Positions 1-5,042 of a stretch of DNA of 5,992 bases are shown in pieces. Source of the stretch: Clostridia bacterium (lineage in GTDB: Bacteria; Bacillota; Clostridia; Christensenellales; UBA1242); contig JAFQBZ010000076.1 in the NCBI GenBank assembly GCA_017399515.1, positions 1-5,992 on the forward strand, written 5' to 3'. A program made the position numbers and the translations under genes. Each line of letters begins with the position of its first letter. Within the stretch, counting starts at the first letter, position 1. The notes beneath the pieces were generated by a model, which was given only the letters and a program-made list of their open reading frames with translations, did not search any database and was not told the DNA's origin.

Positions 1-672
1 AAAATTGGTGGTGGAAGAAGAAATGTTTATCACAGACAGGTGCGTTCAAACTCAAACAAGAAACTTTATAAGAACTTGATTCATGAAGAACAGTTTAAAT
101 ATTTTAATCCTGAAGCAGACCATTGGGCTGTTATCTGCCATGAAAACACCCACAGCCTTGGTCCTCAAACACACAGCGGGCTTGGAAAGTTCAGTTTCAT
201 TATTGAAGAATATAAGGCCGATATGTGAATGTACTGCTTCCTTCGTGAGTTTGTGAAGGAAGGATATTTCACAGAATTGCAGGCAAAACAAATTATTGTC
301 ACAAGCCTTGCTTATGGCTTTTTGAAAGGCAAACCATCGCTTTCACAAGCACACAGAACAAGGTCGGTTATGATTTGCAATCGTATGCTCACTGAAAAGG
401 CGATTCAAGTTCGTGACGGCAAACTTTGGTTTGATTTTGACAAAGTTATTGACACAGCAAAAGAGATGATGAGAGAGGCTATCAGGCTTCAACTTGACGC
501 AAATGTAAAAAGTGCTGAAAACTATATTATGAAGTGGTTTGTTTGGAGTGATGACATTGCGTTTATTGCAGAAGTGATAAAGAAGTTCAGCAAAAAACTT
601 AATGGTTACATCATTCAAGAACTTGCTGATGAAATGCTTTCGCCAGACTTTGAAAAATCACTTGAAGGTTAA
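1..672 (+). pseudogene. M49 (DPP III-like) zinc peptidase, 3' part, interrupted by in-frame TGA
   Basis: The reading frame is open from base 1, so the gene begins upstream of the window; an apparent GTG start at 40 is only an internal valine. An HExxH zinc motif reads HENTHSLGP (codons at 139-165), and about 17 residues later EEYKAD (205-222) supplies the expected third, glutamate ligand. This HExxH...EExKAD spacing resembles the DPP III-like hydrolases of family M49, including those fused to Nudix domains in plants. After the TGA at 226-228 the same frame continues for 147 codons to TAA at 670-672. That part contains family-like segments: a QAHRTR stretch (about 346-363), then KLWFDFDKV (about 421-447). 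All three zinc ligands lie before the TGA, and the C-terminal helices lie after it. Likely role, by family: a metallopeptidase or related hydrolase, probably cytoplasmic. The TGA may be a nonsense mutation (for example TTA to TGA), a sequencing error, or a readthrough/reinitiation site: ATG follows at 229, with only a weak AAGG at 214-217. Family call is moderately sure; pseudogene status is not proven. Confidence 0.62.
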
Positions 673-679
673 AAACAAA

Positions 680-707
680 AAAAAGAACTCCGGCAGGGGT
701 TCTTTTT
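680..707. terminator. Bidirectional intrinsic terminator after the M49-like gene
   Basis: A 12-bp stem (680-691 with 696-707, including one G-T wobble) closes a GGCA tetraloop. The A-run on the left and T-run on the right give a U-tract to transcripts from either side. It starts 8 nt after the TAA of the M49-like gene. It also overlaps the stop codon (706-708) of the small minus-strand ORF, so it could end both. Confidence 0.8.
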
Positions 708-855
708 ATTTGCGGTTTGTGTTTTGGGCTTTATTTTCAAGTCGTGATTTGAAGTCGTTATGTTTGGCTTCAATCAGTCGGTCGAGATTTTTTTCAAGAC
801 TTTCAAGGCTTGATGAATAAAGTGCGTCATAAGTTTCTTTCACTGTTCTTTCCAT
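706..855 (-). CDS. Possible small protein, 49 aa, charged and helical
   Basis: On the minus strand, ATG at 855-853 opens a 49-codon frame ending in TAA at 708-706. The product starts MERTVKETYDALYSSSLESL, continues with alternating Lys/Glu/Arg and Leu, and looks like one long amphipathic helix or short coiled coil; there is no signal peptide or membrane segment. In favour: its codons (GAA, AAA, CTT, GAC) resemble those of the neighbours, and its stop sits against a two-way terminator, as for other genes here. Against: no Shine-Dalgarno sequence precedes the ATG (the upstream bases read CACACTAAAAAT). The frame extends only 11 codons further upstream, to TGA at 891-889. I do not recognise a family. 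It could be a real small gene, the tail of a decayed gene, or chance. Confidence 0.38.
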   Translation of the reverse strand: MERTVKETYDALYSSSLESLEKNLDRLIEAKHNDFKSRLENKAQNTNRK

Positions 856-897
856 ATTTTTAGTGTGAGCGGTGTGGGTGATTTTTATTCATAATAA

Positions 898-927
898 AAA
901 AGAGGCAATTTGTGTTTTGCCCCTTTT
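898..927 (-). terminator. Terminator-like hairpin, U-tract facing the minus strand
   Basis: Arms 898-908 (AAAAGAGGCAA) and 917-927 (TTGCCCCTTTT) pair with one A-C mismatch around an 8-nt loop. Read on the minus strand, the stem is followed by TTTTTTATTAT, a good U-tract; on the plus strand the T-run comes only after GGTG. No clear minus-strand gene lies upstream between here and the membrane protein gene. It may therefore end a short non-coding transcript, act as an attenuator before the small ORF at 706-855, or be a relic. Confidence 0.5.
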
Positions 928-983
928 GGTGTTTTTTATGTGTGTTGGAAAATTATGATTGCCCATTATTTCTTTTGTGTTAA

Positions 984-1008
984 ACCACAAACATTGTTTT
1001 GTTGTGGT
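984..1008. repeat. Small inverted repeat ACCACAA / TTGTGGT
   Basis: The arms at 984-990 and 1002-1008 are perfect 7-bp complements around an 11-nt T-rich loop. There is no adjacent T-run, so it is not a typical terminator. It lies 64 bp upstream of the -35 box at 1072. It could be an operator or part of a structured RNA; function unknown. Confidence 0.4.
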
Positions 1009-1071
1009 CTGTTATAGTTTATGCATGAAAATAAAAAATGTTGACAATTTTCATTAAAACAATTTTTAAGT

Positions 1072-1101
1072 TTGACAAATAATTTTTATTTAGTGTATGA
1101 T
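1072..1101 (+). promoter_or_regulatory. Sigma-A-type promoter of the small membrane protein gene
   Basis: The -35 box TTGACA (1072-1077) is exact and the -10 box TATGAT (1096-1101) has one mismatch; the spacer is 18 bp. Transcription would start near 1108, at the ribosome binding site itself, leaving a leader of only about 15 nt. A second TTGACA 31 bp upstream (1041-1046) has no good -10 partner. Confidence 0.65.
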
Positions 1102-1107
1102 TAAATC

Positions 1108-1113
1108 AAGGAG
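1108..1113 (+). promoter_or_regulatory. Ribosome binding site that fixes the start at 1123
   Basis: AAGGAG sits directly against an ATG at 1114, too close to use it, but 9 nt before the in-frame ATG at 1123. The ATG at 1123 is therefore the likely start, removing three residues (MRN). Confidence 0.75.
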
Positions 1114-1122
1114 ATGAGAAAT

Positions 1123-1443
1123 ATGGTAGATAACGCAAAAGAAGTAAGAAAACAAATTTTAGATGTTATTGGCATGCTTGCTGCTGCTGTAACAATTTTA
1201 GTTTACTTAGTTTTATGCATCAACGCTACTTGGGAATTCATTCCTGCTGATTCATTTGTTATGAATGTTCTTCGTGTCATTCAAACATATGCTCCACTTA
1301 TTGTGGTTGGAATCACTGGTCTTGAATTTGTTAGTGGCAAGAGTTTAGTTATGAGAATTATTTTCTATGTTGCTATTGCTCTTGTTGTTGTGTTTATGTT
1401 CTTCCCAGGAACATGGAACAATCTTGTTGGTGTTATTGGCTAA
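1123..1443 (+). CDS. Small membrane protein, 106 aa, three predicted transmembrane segments
   Basis: I do not recognise a family. From the start at 1123 (chosen from the AAGGAG at 1108-1113) the protein has a short charged N-terminus (NAKEVRKQ). Three hydrophobic segments follow, at about residues 13-33, 50-70 and 75-94. They are separated by a polar loop around NATWEFIPADS (34-44) and a short loop GLEFVSGKS (66-74). The tail is FPGTWNNLVGVIG. There is no signal peptide and no cysteine or histidine cluster; glycine and aromatic residues cluster at membrane edges. Nearly all alanines use GCT, more biased than in neighbouring genes, and promoter and ribosome site are strong, which suggests good expression (inference). 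It is a single-gene unit with its own promoter and terminator, so neighbours give no functional clue. It is almost certainly a real integral membrane protein; role unknown. Confidence 0.85.
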   Translation: MVDNAKEVRKQILDVIGMLAAAVTILVYLVLCINATWEFIPADSFVMNVLRVIQTYAPLIVVGITGLEFVSGKSLVMRIIFYVAIALVVVFMFFPGTWNNLVGVIG

Positions 1444-1455
1444 TAAATGACAAGC

Positions 1456-1482
1456 AAAAGTCGTGGAATTTCCACGACTTTT
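1456..1482 (+). terminator. Intrinsic terminator of the small membrane protein gene
   Basis: A perfect 11-bp stem (1456-1466 with 1472-1482) encloses the loop AATTT and leads into TATTTT. It begins 12 nt after the TAA. Confidence 0.9.
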
Positions 1483-1524
1483 TATTTTGCAAAAAAGTTT
1501 TATGATTGAATTTTTAAACAAAAG

Positions 1525-1551
1525 AAAAGACTAGCAATTTGCTAGTCTTTT
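1525..1551 (-). terminator. Intrinsic terminator of the kinase-pgi operon
   Basis: A perfect 11-bp stem (1525-1535 with 1541-1551) with loop AATTT lies 5 nt beyond the pgi stop codon. A and T runs on both sides make it symmetrical, so it could also catch readthrough from the plus strand. Confidence 0.88.
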
Positions 1552-1556
1552 TGAGT

Positions 1557-2819
1557 TTAGTTGCTTTTTAAAAGTTGCTTCATATGTGCTTTATATTGTT
1601 CAACGCCTGGTTGGTTGAATGGGTTAACACCCAAAAGGTAACCACTTGTACCACACGCAAGTTCGAAGAAGTAAACCATATAGCCATAGGTTTCTTCGCA
1701 AATGCTATCAACTTCTAAAATTGCGATTGGAACATTTGCTTCAGTGTGTGCTTTAACAGTTCCTTCAAAGCCTGCACGGTTAACTTCGTTCATAGTTTTT
1801 CCGTCTAAAAACTTGATTGGGCTTGAAAGTGGAATGTTTGTGAGAGTGTTATCTTTAAGTGGAGTTTTAACATCAATGAAAGTTTCAGCAATCATTGGTG
1901 TGCCTTGTTGAATGAATTGTCCAACAGAGTGCAAGTCAGTTGAATAGGCAAGTGATGAAACAAACAAGCCTTTGCCGTCTTTGCCTTCACTTTCGTTGAA
2001 AAGTTGAACGAGCCATGCGCCAAATGATGTGAGATTGGACGCAAAACTTGCAAAGAGTTCAATTTTTTTGCCAAGTTTTTTATTGATTAAATATCTATAA
2101 ATTGCATATTTATAAGCAGGGTTGAGTTCGATTTGGCTGGTGAGCAAGTCATTATATGCTGAAAGTGCACCTTCCATAATCTTTTTGACATTGATTCCTG
2201 CTGCTGCAAAAGGAAGCAAGCCAACAGCAGATAAAACTGAGAATCTTCCACCCATGTTATCAGGAACAGAAAGGGTTTCAATGCCTTCAAGATTTGCACG
2301 CTCGCGAAGGTAACCTTTTTCTTTGTCAGTTGTGAAGATGAGTCTCGATTTATAGTCGCCCTTATATTTATTTTTCAAGAAGCGTTCAACAATGTTTAAG
2401 GTCGATAAAATTTCAACGGTTGTGCCTGATTTTGAAACAACATTCACATAAACATCTTTGTTTTTTAAATATTCAAGTTTTGCATCAAGGTCGTTGTAGT
2501 CAAAGTTTGTTCCTGCAAAAATGATTTCCACTTTTTGCTTTTTAGGTGCAAGCATATCCATGCCGGCTTTTGCTCCAAGATAAGAACCGCCAATGCCAAT
2601 AACAAGAAGCGCGTCTGCGTTCTTTTCAATTTCTTTGGCAAGTTTCAAAATTTTGTTAAATTCTTTCTTGTCATAAGTTTCTGGCCAATTAGCCCAAGTG
2701 GTTCCTGCACTTGTGTCTTCACTGTGAAGTTTGTCGTGAATCTCTTTAATTTTTTTATCGAACTCTTTTGAATCAAAGTCTTTTTCTTTAAGTGTGCTAT
2801 ATCTTAAATCTAATTTCAT
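1557..2819 (-). CDS. pgi: Glucose-6-phosphate isomerase
   Basis: Interconverts glucose-6-phosphate and fructose-6-phosphate in the cytoplasm (glycolysis/gluconeogenesis). The 420-aa product shows both family signatures: DNMGGRFSVLSAVG at about residues 187-200, and GYLLGVNPFNQPGVEQYK at 393-410. Other landmarks are the sugar-phosphate-binding VIGIGGSYLGAKA (73-85) and SKSGTT (129-134), the ESEGKDGKG region with the expected catalytic glutamate (about 276-284), TDLHSVGQ with the catalytic histidine (H297), and the C-terminal lysine K410. It is slightly shorter than the roughly 440-450 aa usual in Bacillota, with the difference at the N-terminus. The start at 2819 is chosen because AAGGAG (2833-2828) lies 8 nt before it; a longer frame starting at 2882 would overlap the kinase gene and lacks a comparable site. 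It follows the ROK kinase by 25 bp without a terminator, so the two are probably co-transcribed and metabolically linked. Confidence 0.97.
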   Translation of the reverse strand: MKLDLRYSTLKEKDFDSKEFDKKIKEIHDKLHSEDTSAGTTWANWPETYDKKEFNKILKLAKEIEKNADALLVIGIGGSYLGAKAGMDMLAPKKQKVEIIFAGTNFDYNDLDAKLEYLKNKDVYVNVVSKSGTTVEILSTLNIVERFLKNKYKGDYKSRLIFTTDKEKGYLRERANLEGIETLSVPDNMGGRFSVLSAVGLLPFAAAGINVKKIMEGALSAYNDLLTSQIELNPAYKYAIYRYLINKKLGKKIELFASFASNLTSFGAWLVQLFNESEGKDGKGLFVSSLAYSTDLHSVGQFIQQGTPMIAETFIDVKTPLKDNTLTNIPLSSPIKFLDGKTMNEVNRAGFEGTVKAHTEANVPIAILEVDSICEETYGYMVYFFELACGTSGYLLGVNPFNQPGVEQYKAHMKQLLKSN

Positions 2820-2827
2820 ACCTTTAT

Positions 2828-2833
2828 CTCCTT
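2828..2833 (-). promoter_or_regulatory. Ribosome binding site of pgi
   Basis: AAGGAG on the minus strand lies 8 nt before the ATG at 2819 and 11 nt past the end of the kinase stop codon. It decides the pgi start against the longer alternative at 2882. Confidence 0.85.
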
Positions 2834-2844
2834 GATGAAAAATT

Positions 2845-3786
2845 TTAATCAAATAAACATTTTGAACCGAGTATTCCAGCATTTCCTGACGCTTTTGCGT
2901 TTAATATTTCAGGATATGGTCGTTCATTTCTGGTGTATATGTGACTGTAAACATATTCTTTTAGTGGGGTGGTAAGGTTGTCTTTTTGTGCAGAAACTGC
3001 ACCGCCAATAATAACTGCTTCTGGTGATAAAATATTAATTAGGTTTGCAACACCTGTCCCTAAATATTTTATGTAGTTTTTAAAAACTGTGGCAGCAGTT
3101 TTGTCAATATCTTTAAATTCAAAAATGGTTTTTCCGTTAACAGTTTCAAGATTGTATTTTTCCCACATTTTTGAATCTTTGTTCTTTTCCATTGCTTCAC
3201 GAGTTTGGCGCTCAAGTGCGATTGTGCTTGCAACGCTTTCAAAACAACCATATTCACCGCAACCGCATCTTATGTTTCTGTCAGTGATTTTCATGTGTCC
3301 CATTTCAGATGAAAAACAACGAGTGAGCCTGAGTGGTTTATTGTTTATGAAAATTTCACCGCCGATTCCGGTTCCAAGAGTGAGCATGAGATAGTTGTTG
3401 AAATCTTTTCCAGCGCCAAAAGCGTTTTCTGCAAGCCCTGCAACGCAGGCGTCATTTGCAATTTTAACAGGAATGGTTAAAATCTTTTCAAGTTCGGCTT
3501 TTAGTGGGTATTGGTTAAGATTTAAGTTTGCTGACCTGCAAACCACACCGGCTTCCGAAATGATTCCTGGAACGCCAATGCCAATGCCTTTTGCTTTTGA
3601 AACAGGAAGATTAGATGTTTCTTCAAGGTTTGAAACAAGTGACATAATGTTTTCAGCAAGAGTGATTGAGCCGTCAAAGGTTCTGGTTTTTACCCAACTT
3701 GAAAACAAAATGATGCCATCGGTGTCAACAATTCCACCTTTAATGGTTGTTCCACCAACATCAATGCAGTAATAATAATTATTCAT
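2845..3786 (-). CDS. ROK-family sugar kinase, probable glucokinase
   Basis: The 313-aa product has the full ROK layout. An N-terminal ATP-binding loop reads CIDVGGTTIKGGIVD (7-21), followed by GIGIGVPGI (67-75) and the catalytic aspartate in ANDA (D112). The second phosphate loop is LTLGTGIGGEIFINN (135-149). EMGH (161-164) and CGCGEYGCFES (174-184) supply the sugar-contacting and zinc-binding residues (H164, C174, C176, C181), and the C-terminal nucleotide-binding segment reads PEAVIIGGAVS (255-265). There is no N-terminal helix-turn-helix, so it is a kinase rather than a ROK repressor. ATP-dependent phosphorylation of glucose is inferred from the pgi gene directly downstream. Other ROK substrates (fructose, allose, N-acetylmannosamine) cannot be excluded from sequence alone. 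The start at 3786 is set by GAGGA (3799-3795), 8 nt upstream; an upstream extension rich in Phe and Tyr is intergenic DNA. Confidence 0.93.
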   Translation of the reverse strand: MNNYYYCIDVGGTTIKGGIVDTDGIILFSSWVKTRTFDGSITLAENIMSLVSNLEETSNLPVSKAKGIGIGVPGIISEAGVVCRSANLNLNQYPLKAELEKILTIPVKIANDACVAGLAENAFGAGKDFNNYLMLTLGTGIGGEIFINNKPLRLTRCFSSEMGHMKITDRNIRCGCGEYGCFESVASTIALERQTREAMEKNKDSKMWEKYNLETVNGKTIFEFKDIDKTAATVFKNYIKYLGTGVANLINILSPEAVIIGGAVSAQKDNLTTPLKEYVYSHIYTRNERPYPEILNAKASGNAGILGSKCLFD

Positions 3787-3805
3787 ATCATTTTTCCTCA
3801 AGTTA

Positions 3806-3833
3806 ATGATAACACAATTTAAAAATAAAACAA
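3806..3833 (-). promoter_or_regulatory. Probable promoter of the ROK kinase-pgi operon
   Basis: On the minus strand an extended -10, TGTTATCAT (3814-3806), lies just before the kinase ribosome site; the best -35, TTGTTT (3833-3828, spacer 16), is weak. An extended -10 often makes up for a poor -35. Transcription would start near 3799, giving a leader of about 13 nt. Confidence 0.5.
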
Positions 3834-3896
3834 AATTTTTTTGAATGGGTAAATATGCAAAAAAGAAATATGGCGTATAAAAAAAGTTGATAAAGA

Positions 3897-3926
3897 AAAA
3901 GCCAGACAAAGTTTTGTCTGGCTTTT
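3897..3926 (-). terminator. Intrinsic terminator of the LysR gene
   Basis: A 13-bp perfect stem (3897-3909 with 3914-3926) centred on GCCAGACAA closes a 4-nt loop and runs into a U-tract on the minus strand. It starts 1 nt after the LysR stop codon and separates that gene from the kinase-pgi operon. Confidence 0.88.
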
Positions 3927-3927
3927 A

Positions 3928-4818
3928 TTAATGTTTAACTGAAAGAACATGGTCGATAAACTTTTTAGGTGCATAAGCAAGGGTGTCGCTGATGTATCCA
4001 CAATAAATGTCAAGTTTTGGTGGGGTGAACGAAATGTTGAGTTTTTTAAGTGTTCCGTTTTCAAGGTCACCTTTAACATATTCTTCTTGAATGTAGCCAA
4101 CGCCGTTGCCGTCTTTAACAAGTTTAACAAGGGTTTCAGTTGTCCACGATTCAATTACAGGATTGATTTTGATTTCACTCATTGCGTTCTTCAAAAGTTT
4201 GATTTCTTCAGAAGTTTGTGAGCAAATGATGAGTGGAAGTGTGTTTAATGCTTCAATGCCAACAGGCTTGTTTGTGTAATATTTATCAGTGGTCACAAAG
4301 CAGTGTGCAAATGAAGTTAAATATTTCACTTCGGTTTTTGACTTGTCGGTTGGAATAGGTTGACAGTCAATCACAAAGTCAATATTTTGGGTTTGAAGCA
4401 TTGCAATAAGGTCTGGCATTGACTTTGAAACAATTTCAATTTTAATGTTTGGATATTGCTTTCTAAAATCGGTTATAATGTTTGAGAGATAAAGCACAGC
4501 AAGATATGATGGCGAGCCAATTTTAACAACGCCGGTTTTAAGACCTGCCATGTCTGAAATTGTGAGTTCACCCTTCCAGATTGAGTTGAAAGCACTTGAG
4601 ATATATTTATACAAAATATCGGCTTCACTTGTTGAACTCATTCCGTTTGCCTTTTTATAGAAAAGTTGAATTCCAAGTTGTTTTTCAAGTTCTTTAATGT
4701 TATGGCTGACTGCTGGTTGCGAAATGTAAAGAAGGTCGGCAGCCCTTGAAATATTCTTTGTTTCATATACAACCAAAAAACTTTTATATAGGTTGTAGTT
4801 TATATTGGAAAATTGCAT
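3928..4818 (-). CDS. LysR-family transcriptional regulator
   Basis: At 296 aa it has the usual length of the family. The N-terminal winged helix-turn-helix covers about residues 8-65, with the typical pattern ISRAADLLYISQPAVSHNIK (23-42) and then LEKQLGIQLFYK (44-55). A linker helix follows, and the effector-binding domain (about 93-296) starts with TGVVKIGSPSYLAVLYL and includes IDFVIDCQP (146-154) and a VKDGNGVGYIQEEYV segment (234-248) typical of the second lobe. The start at 4818 has GGAG 8 nt upstream. The gene is transcribed alone, towards the kinase operon but separated from it by a strong terminator, and divergently from the GT8 gene. LysR proteins often control their divergent neighbour, so the GT8 gene is a reasonable but unproven target. 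The effector cannot be predicted. Confidence 0.95.
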   Translation of the reverse strand: MQFSNINYNLYKSFLVVYETKNISRAADLLYISQPAVSHNIKELEKQLGIQLFYKKANGMSSTSEADILYKYISSAFNSIWKGELTISDMAGLKTGVVKIGSPSYLAVLYLSNIITDFRKQYPNIKIEIVSKSMPDLIAMLQTQNIDFVIDCQPIPTDKSKTEVKYLTSFAHCFVTTDKYYTNKPVGIEALNTLPLIICSQTSEEIKLLKNAMSEIKINPVIESWTTETLVKLVKDGNGVGYIQEEYVKGDLENGTLKKLNISFTPPKLDIYCGYISDTLAYAPKKFIDHVLSVKH

Positions 4819-4828
4819 TATTGTATCT

Positions 4829-4915
4829 CCATAAAATTTCGTAAACAGTCATATTATAAATGAAAATAAACACATTGTCAATAGCCATAAATAAAATTTA
4901 TTTTATATTTTATGG
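4829..4915. repeat. Three CCATAAA motifs in the LysR/GT8 intergenic region
   Basis: CCATAAA occurs at 4829-4835 and 4885-4891, and inverted (TTTATGG) at 4909-4915. The last two form an inverted repeat with a 17-bp AT-rich gap just upstream of the LysR -35 box; the first overlaps its ribosome binding site. They are candidate binding boxes for the LysR protein, though AT-rich DNA makes chance repeats more likely. Confidence 0.35.
4853..4881 (-). promoter_or_regulatory. Exact-consensus promoter of the LysR gene
   Basis: On the minus strand TTGACA (4881-4876) and TATAAT (4858-4853) match the consensus fully, with a 17-bp spacer. The predicted leader is about 28 nt. Confidence 0.85.
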
Positions 4916-4946
4916 AAAATTTTACAATTTTTTTGATTTGTGAATG

Positions 4947-4959
4947 CTGAAAATTTCAG
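4947..4959. repeat. 13-bp palindrome upstream of the GT8 promoter
   Basis: CTGAAAATTTCAG is symmetrical around 4953. It is nested in a wider but imperfect ATGC...GCAT arrangement (4944-4970). It ends 27 bp before the GT8 -35 box, a plausible place for an activator or repressor site; no T-run follows that would make it a terminator. Confidence 0.35.
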
Positions 4960-4986
4960 GGTTTAGGCATTGTTTTTAAGAATATA

Positions 4987-5015
4987 TTGAAAAAAGAAGC
5001 ATAAAGTGATATAAT
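4987..5015 (+). promoter_or_regulatory. Promoter of the GT8 glycosyltransferase gene
   Basis: TTGAAA (4987-4992), a 17-bp spacer and an exact TATAAT (5010-5015), with a TGA extension just before the -10. The start site would be near 5022. AAGGAGG at 5029-5035 lies 7 nt before the ATG at 5043. Confidence 0.85.
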
Positions 5016-5042
5016 GTATGTACGATTTAAGGAGGGGTAAAA

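Larger units (their letters stand above)
856..1071. other. Gene-poor AT-rich spacer
   Basis: I find no convincing coding region here on either strand. The longest minus-strand frame starting with ATG (973 down to 896, about 25 codons) lacks a ribosome binding site and runs through the hairpin at 898-927. The stretch holds that hairpin, an inverted repeat at 984-1008, and a TTGACA hexamer at 1041-1046. The hexamer's best -10 partner 17 bp on (TTTTAA, 1064-1069) is weak. Confidence 0.6.

Noticed and set aside
226..228. TGA read as tryptophan (alternative code) or selenocysteine
   Set aside because: All recognised tryptophans in the window use TGG and no other gene contains an in-frame TGA. No selenocysteine-insertion hairpin stands out after the TGA, and relatives have a hydrophobic residue there.
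52..618. Minus-strand open frames of 79 and 91 codons opposite the M49-like gene
   Set aside because: They have no ribosome binding site and lie opposite a frame with recognisable zinc-peptidase motifs; they are antisense shadows.
602..820. Plus-strand 72-codon frame overlapping the end of the M49-like gene
   Set aside because: It starts inside that gene without a ribosome site, runs through the terminator, and has Arg/Ser/Phe-rich composition typical of noise.
673..1113. CRISPR array, tRNA gene or insertion sequence in the spacer
   Set aside because: There are no regularly spaced repeats, no cloverleaf-like arms with a TTCRA loop, and no terminal repeats or transposase fragments.
1114..1116. 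ATG at 1114 as the start of the membrane protein
   Set aside because: It touches AAGGAG directly, leaving no spacing; the ATG at 1123 has an ideal 9-nt spacing.
2820..2882. Upstream start at 2882 for pgi
   Set aside because: It would overlap the kinase coding region, and the added residues do not resemble the family. The ATG at 2819 has a near-ideal ribosome site.
3784..3791. Two-codon minigene (ATG ATA TGA) overlapping the kinase start
   Set aside because: The ATG at 3791 is only 3 nt from the GAGGA site, too close for efficient use; it is probably a chance overlap.
3787..3909. N-terminal extension of the ROK kinase to 3909
   Set aside because: The extra residues are translated AT-rich promoter and terminator DNA; the ROK fold starts right after the ATG at 3786.
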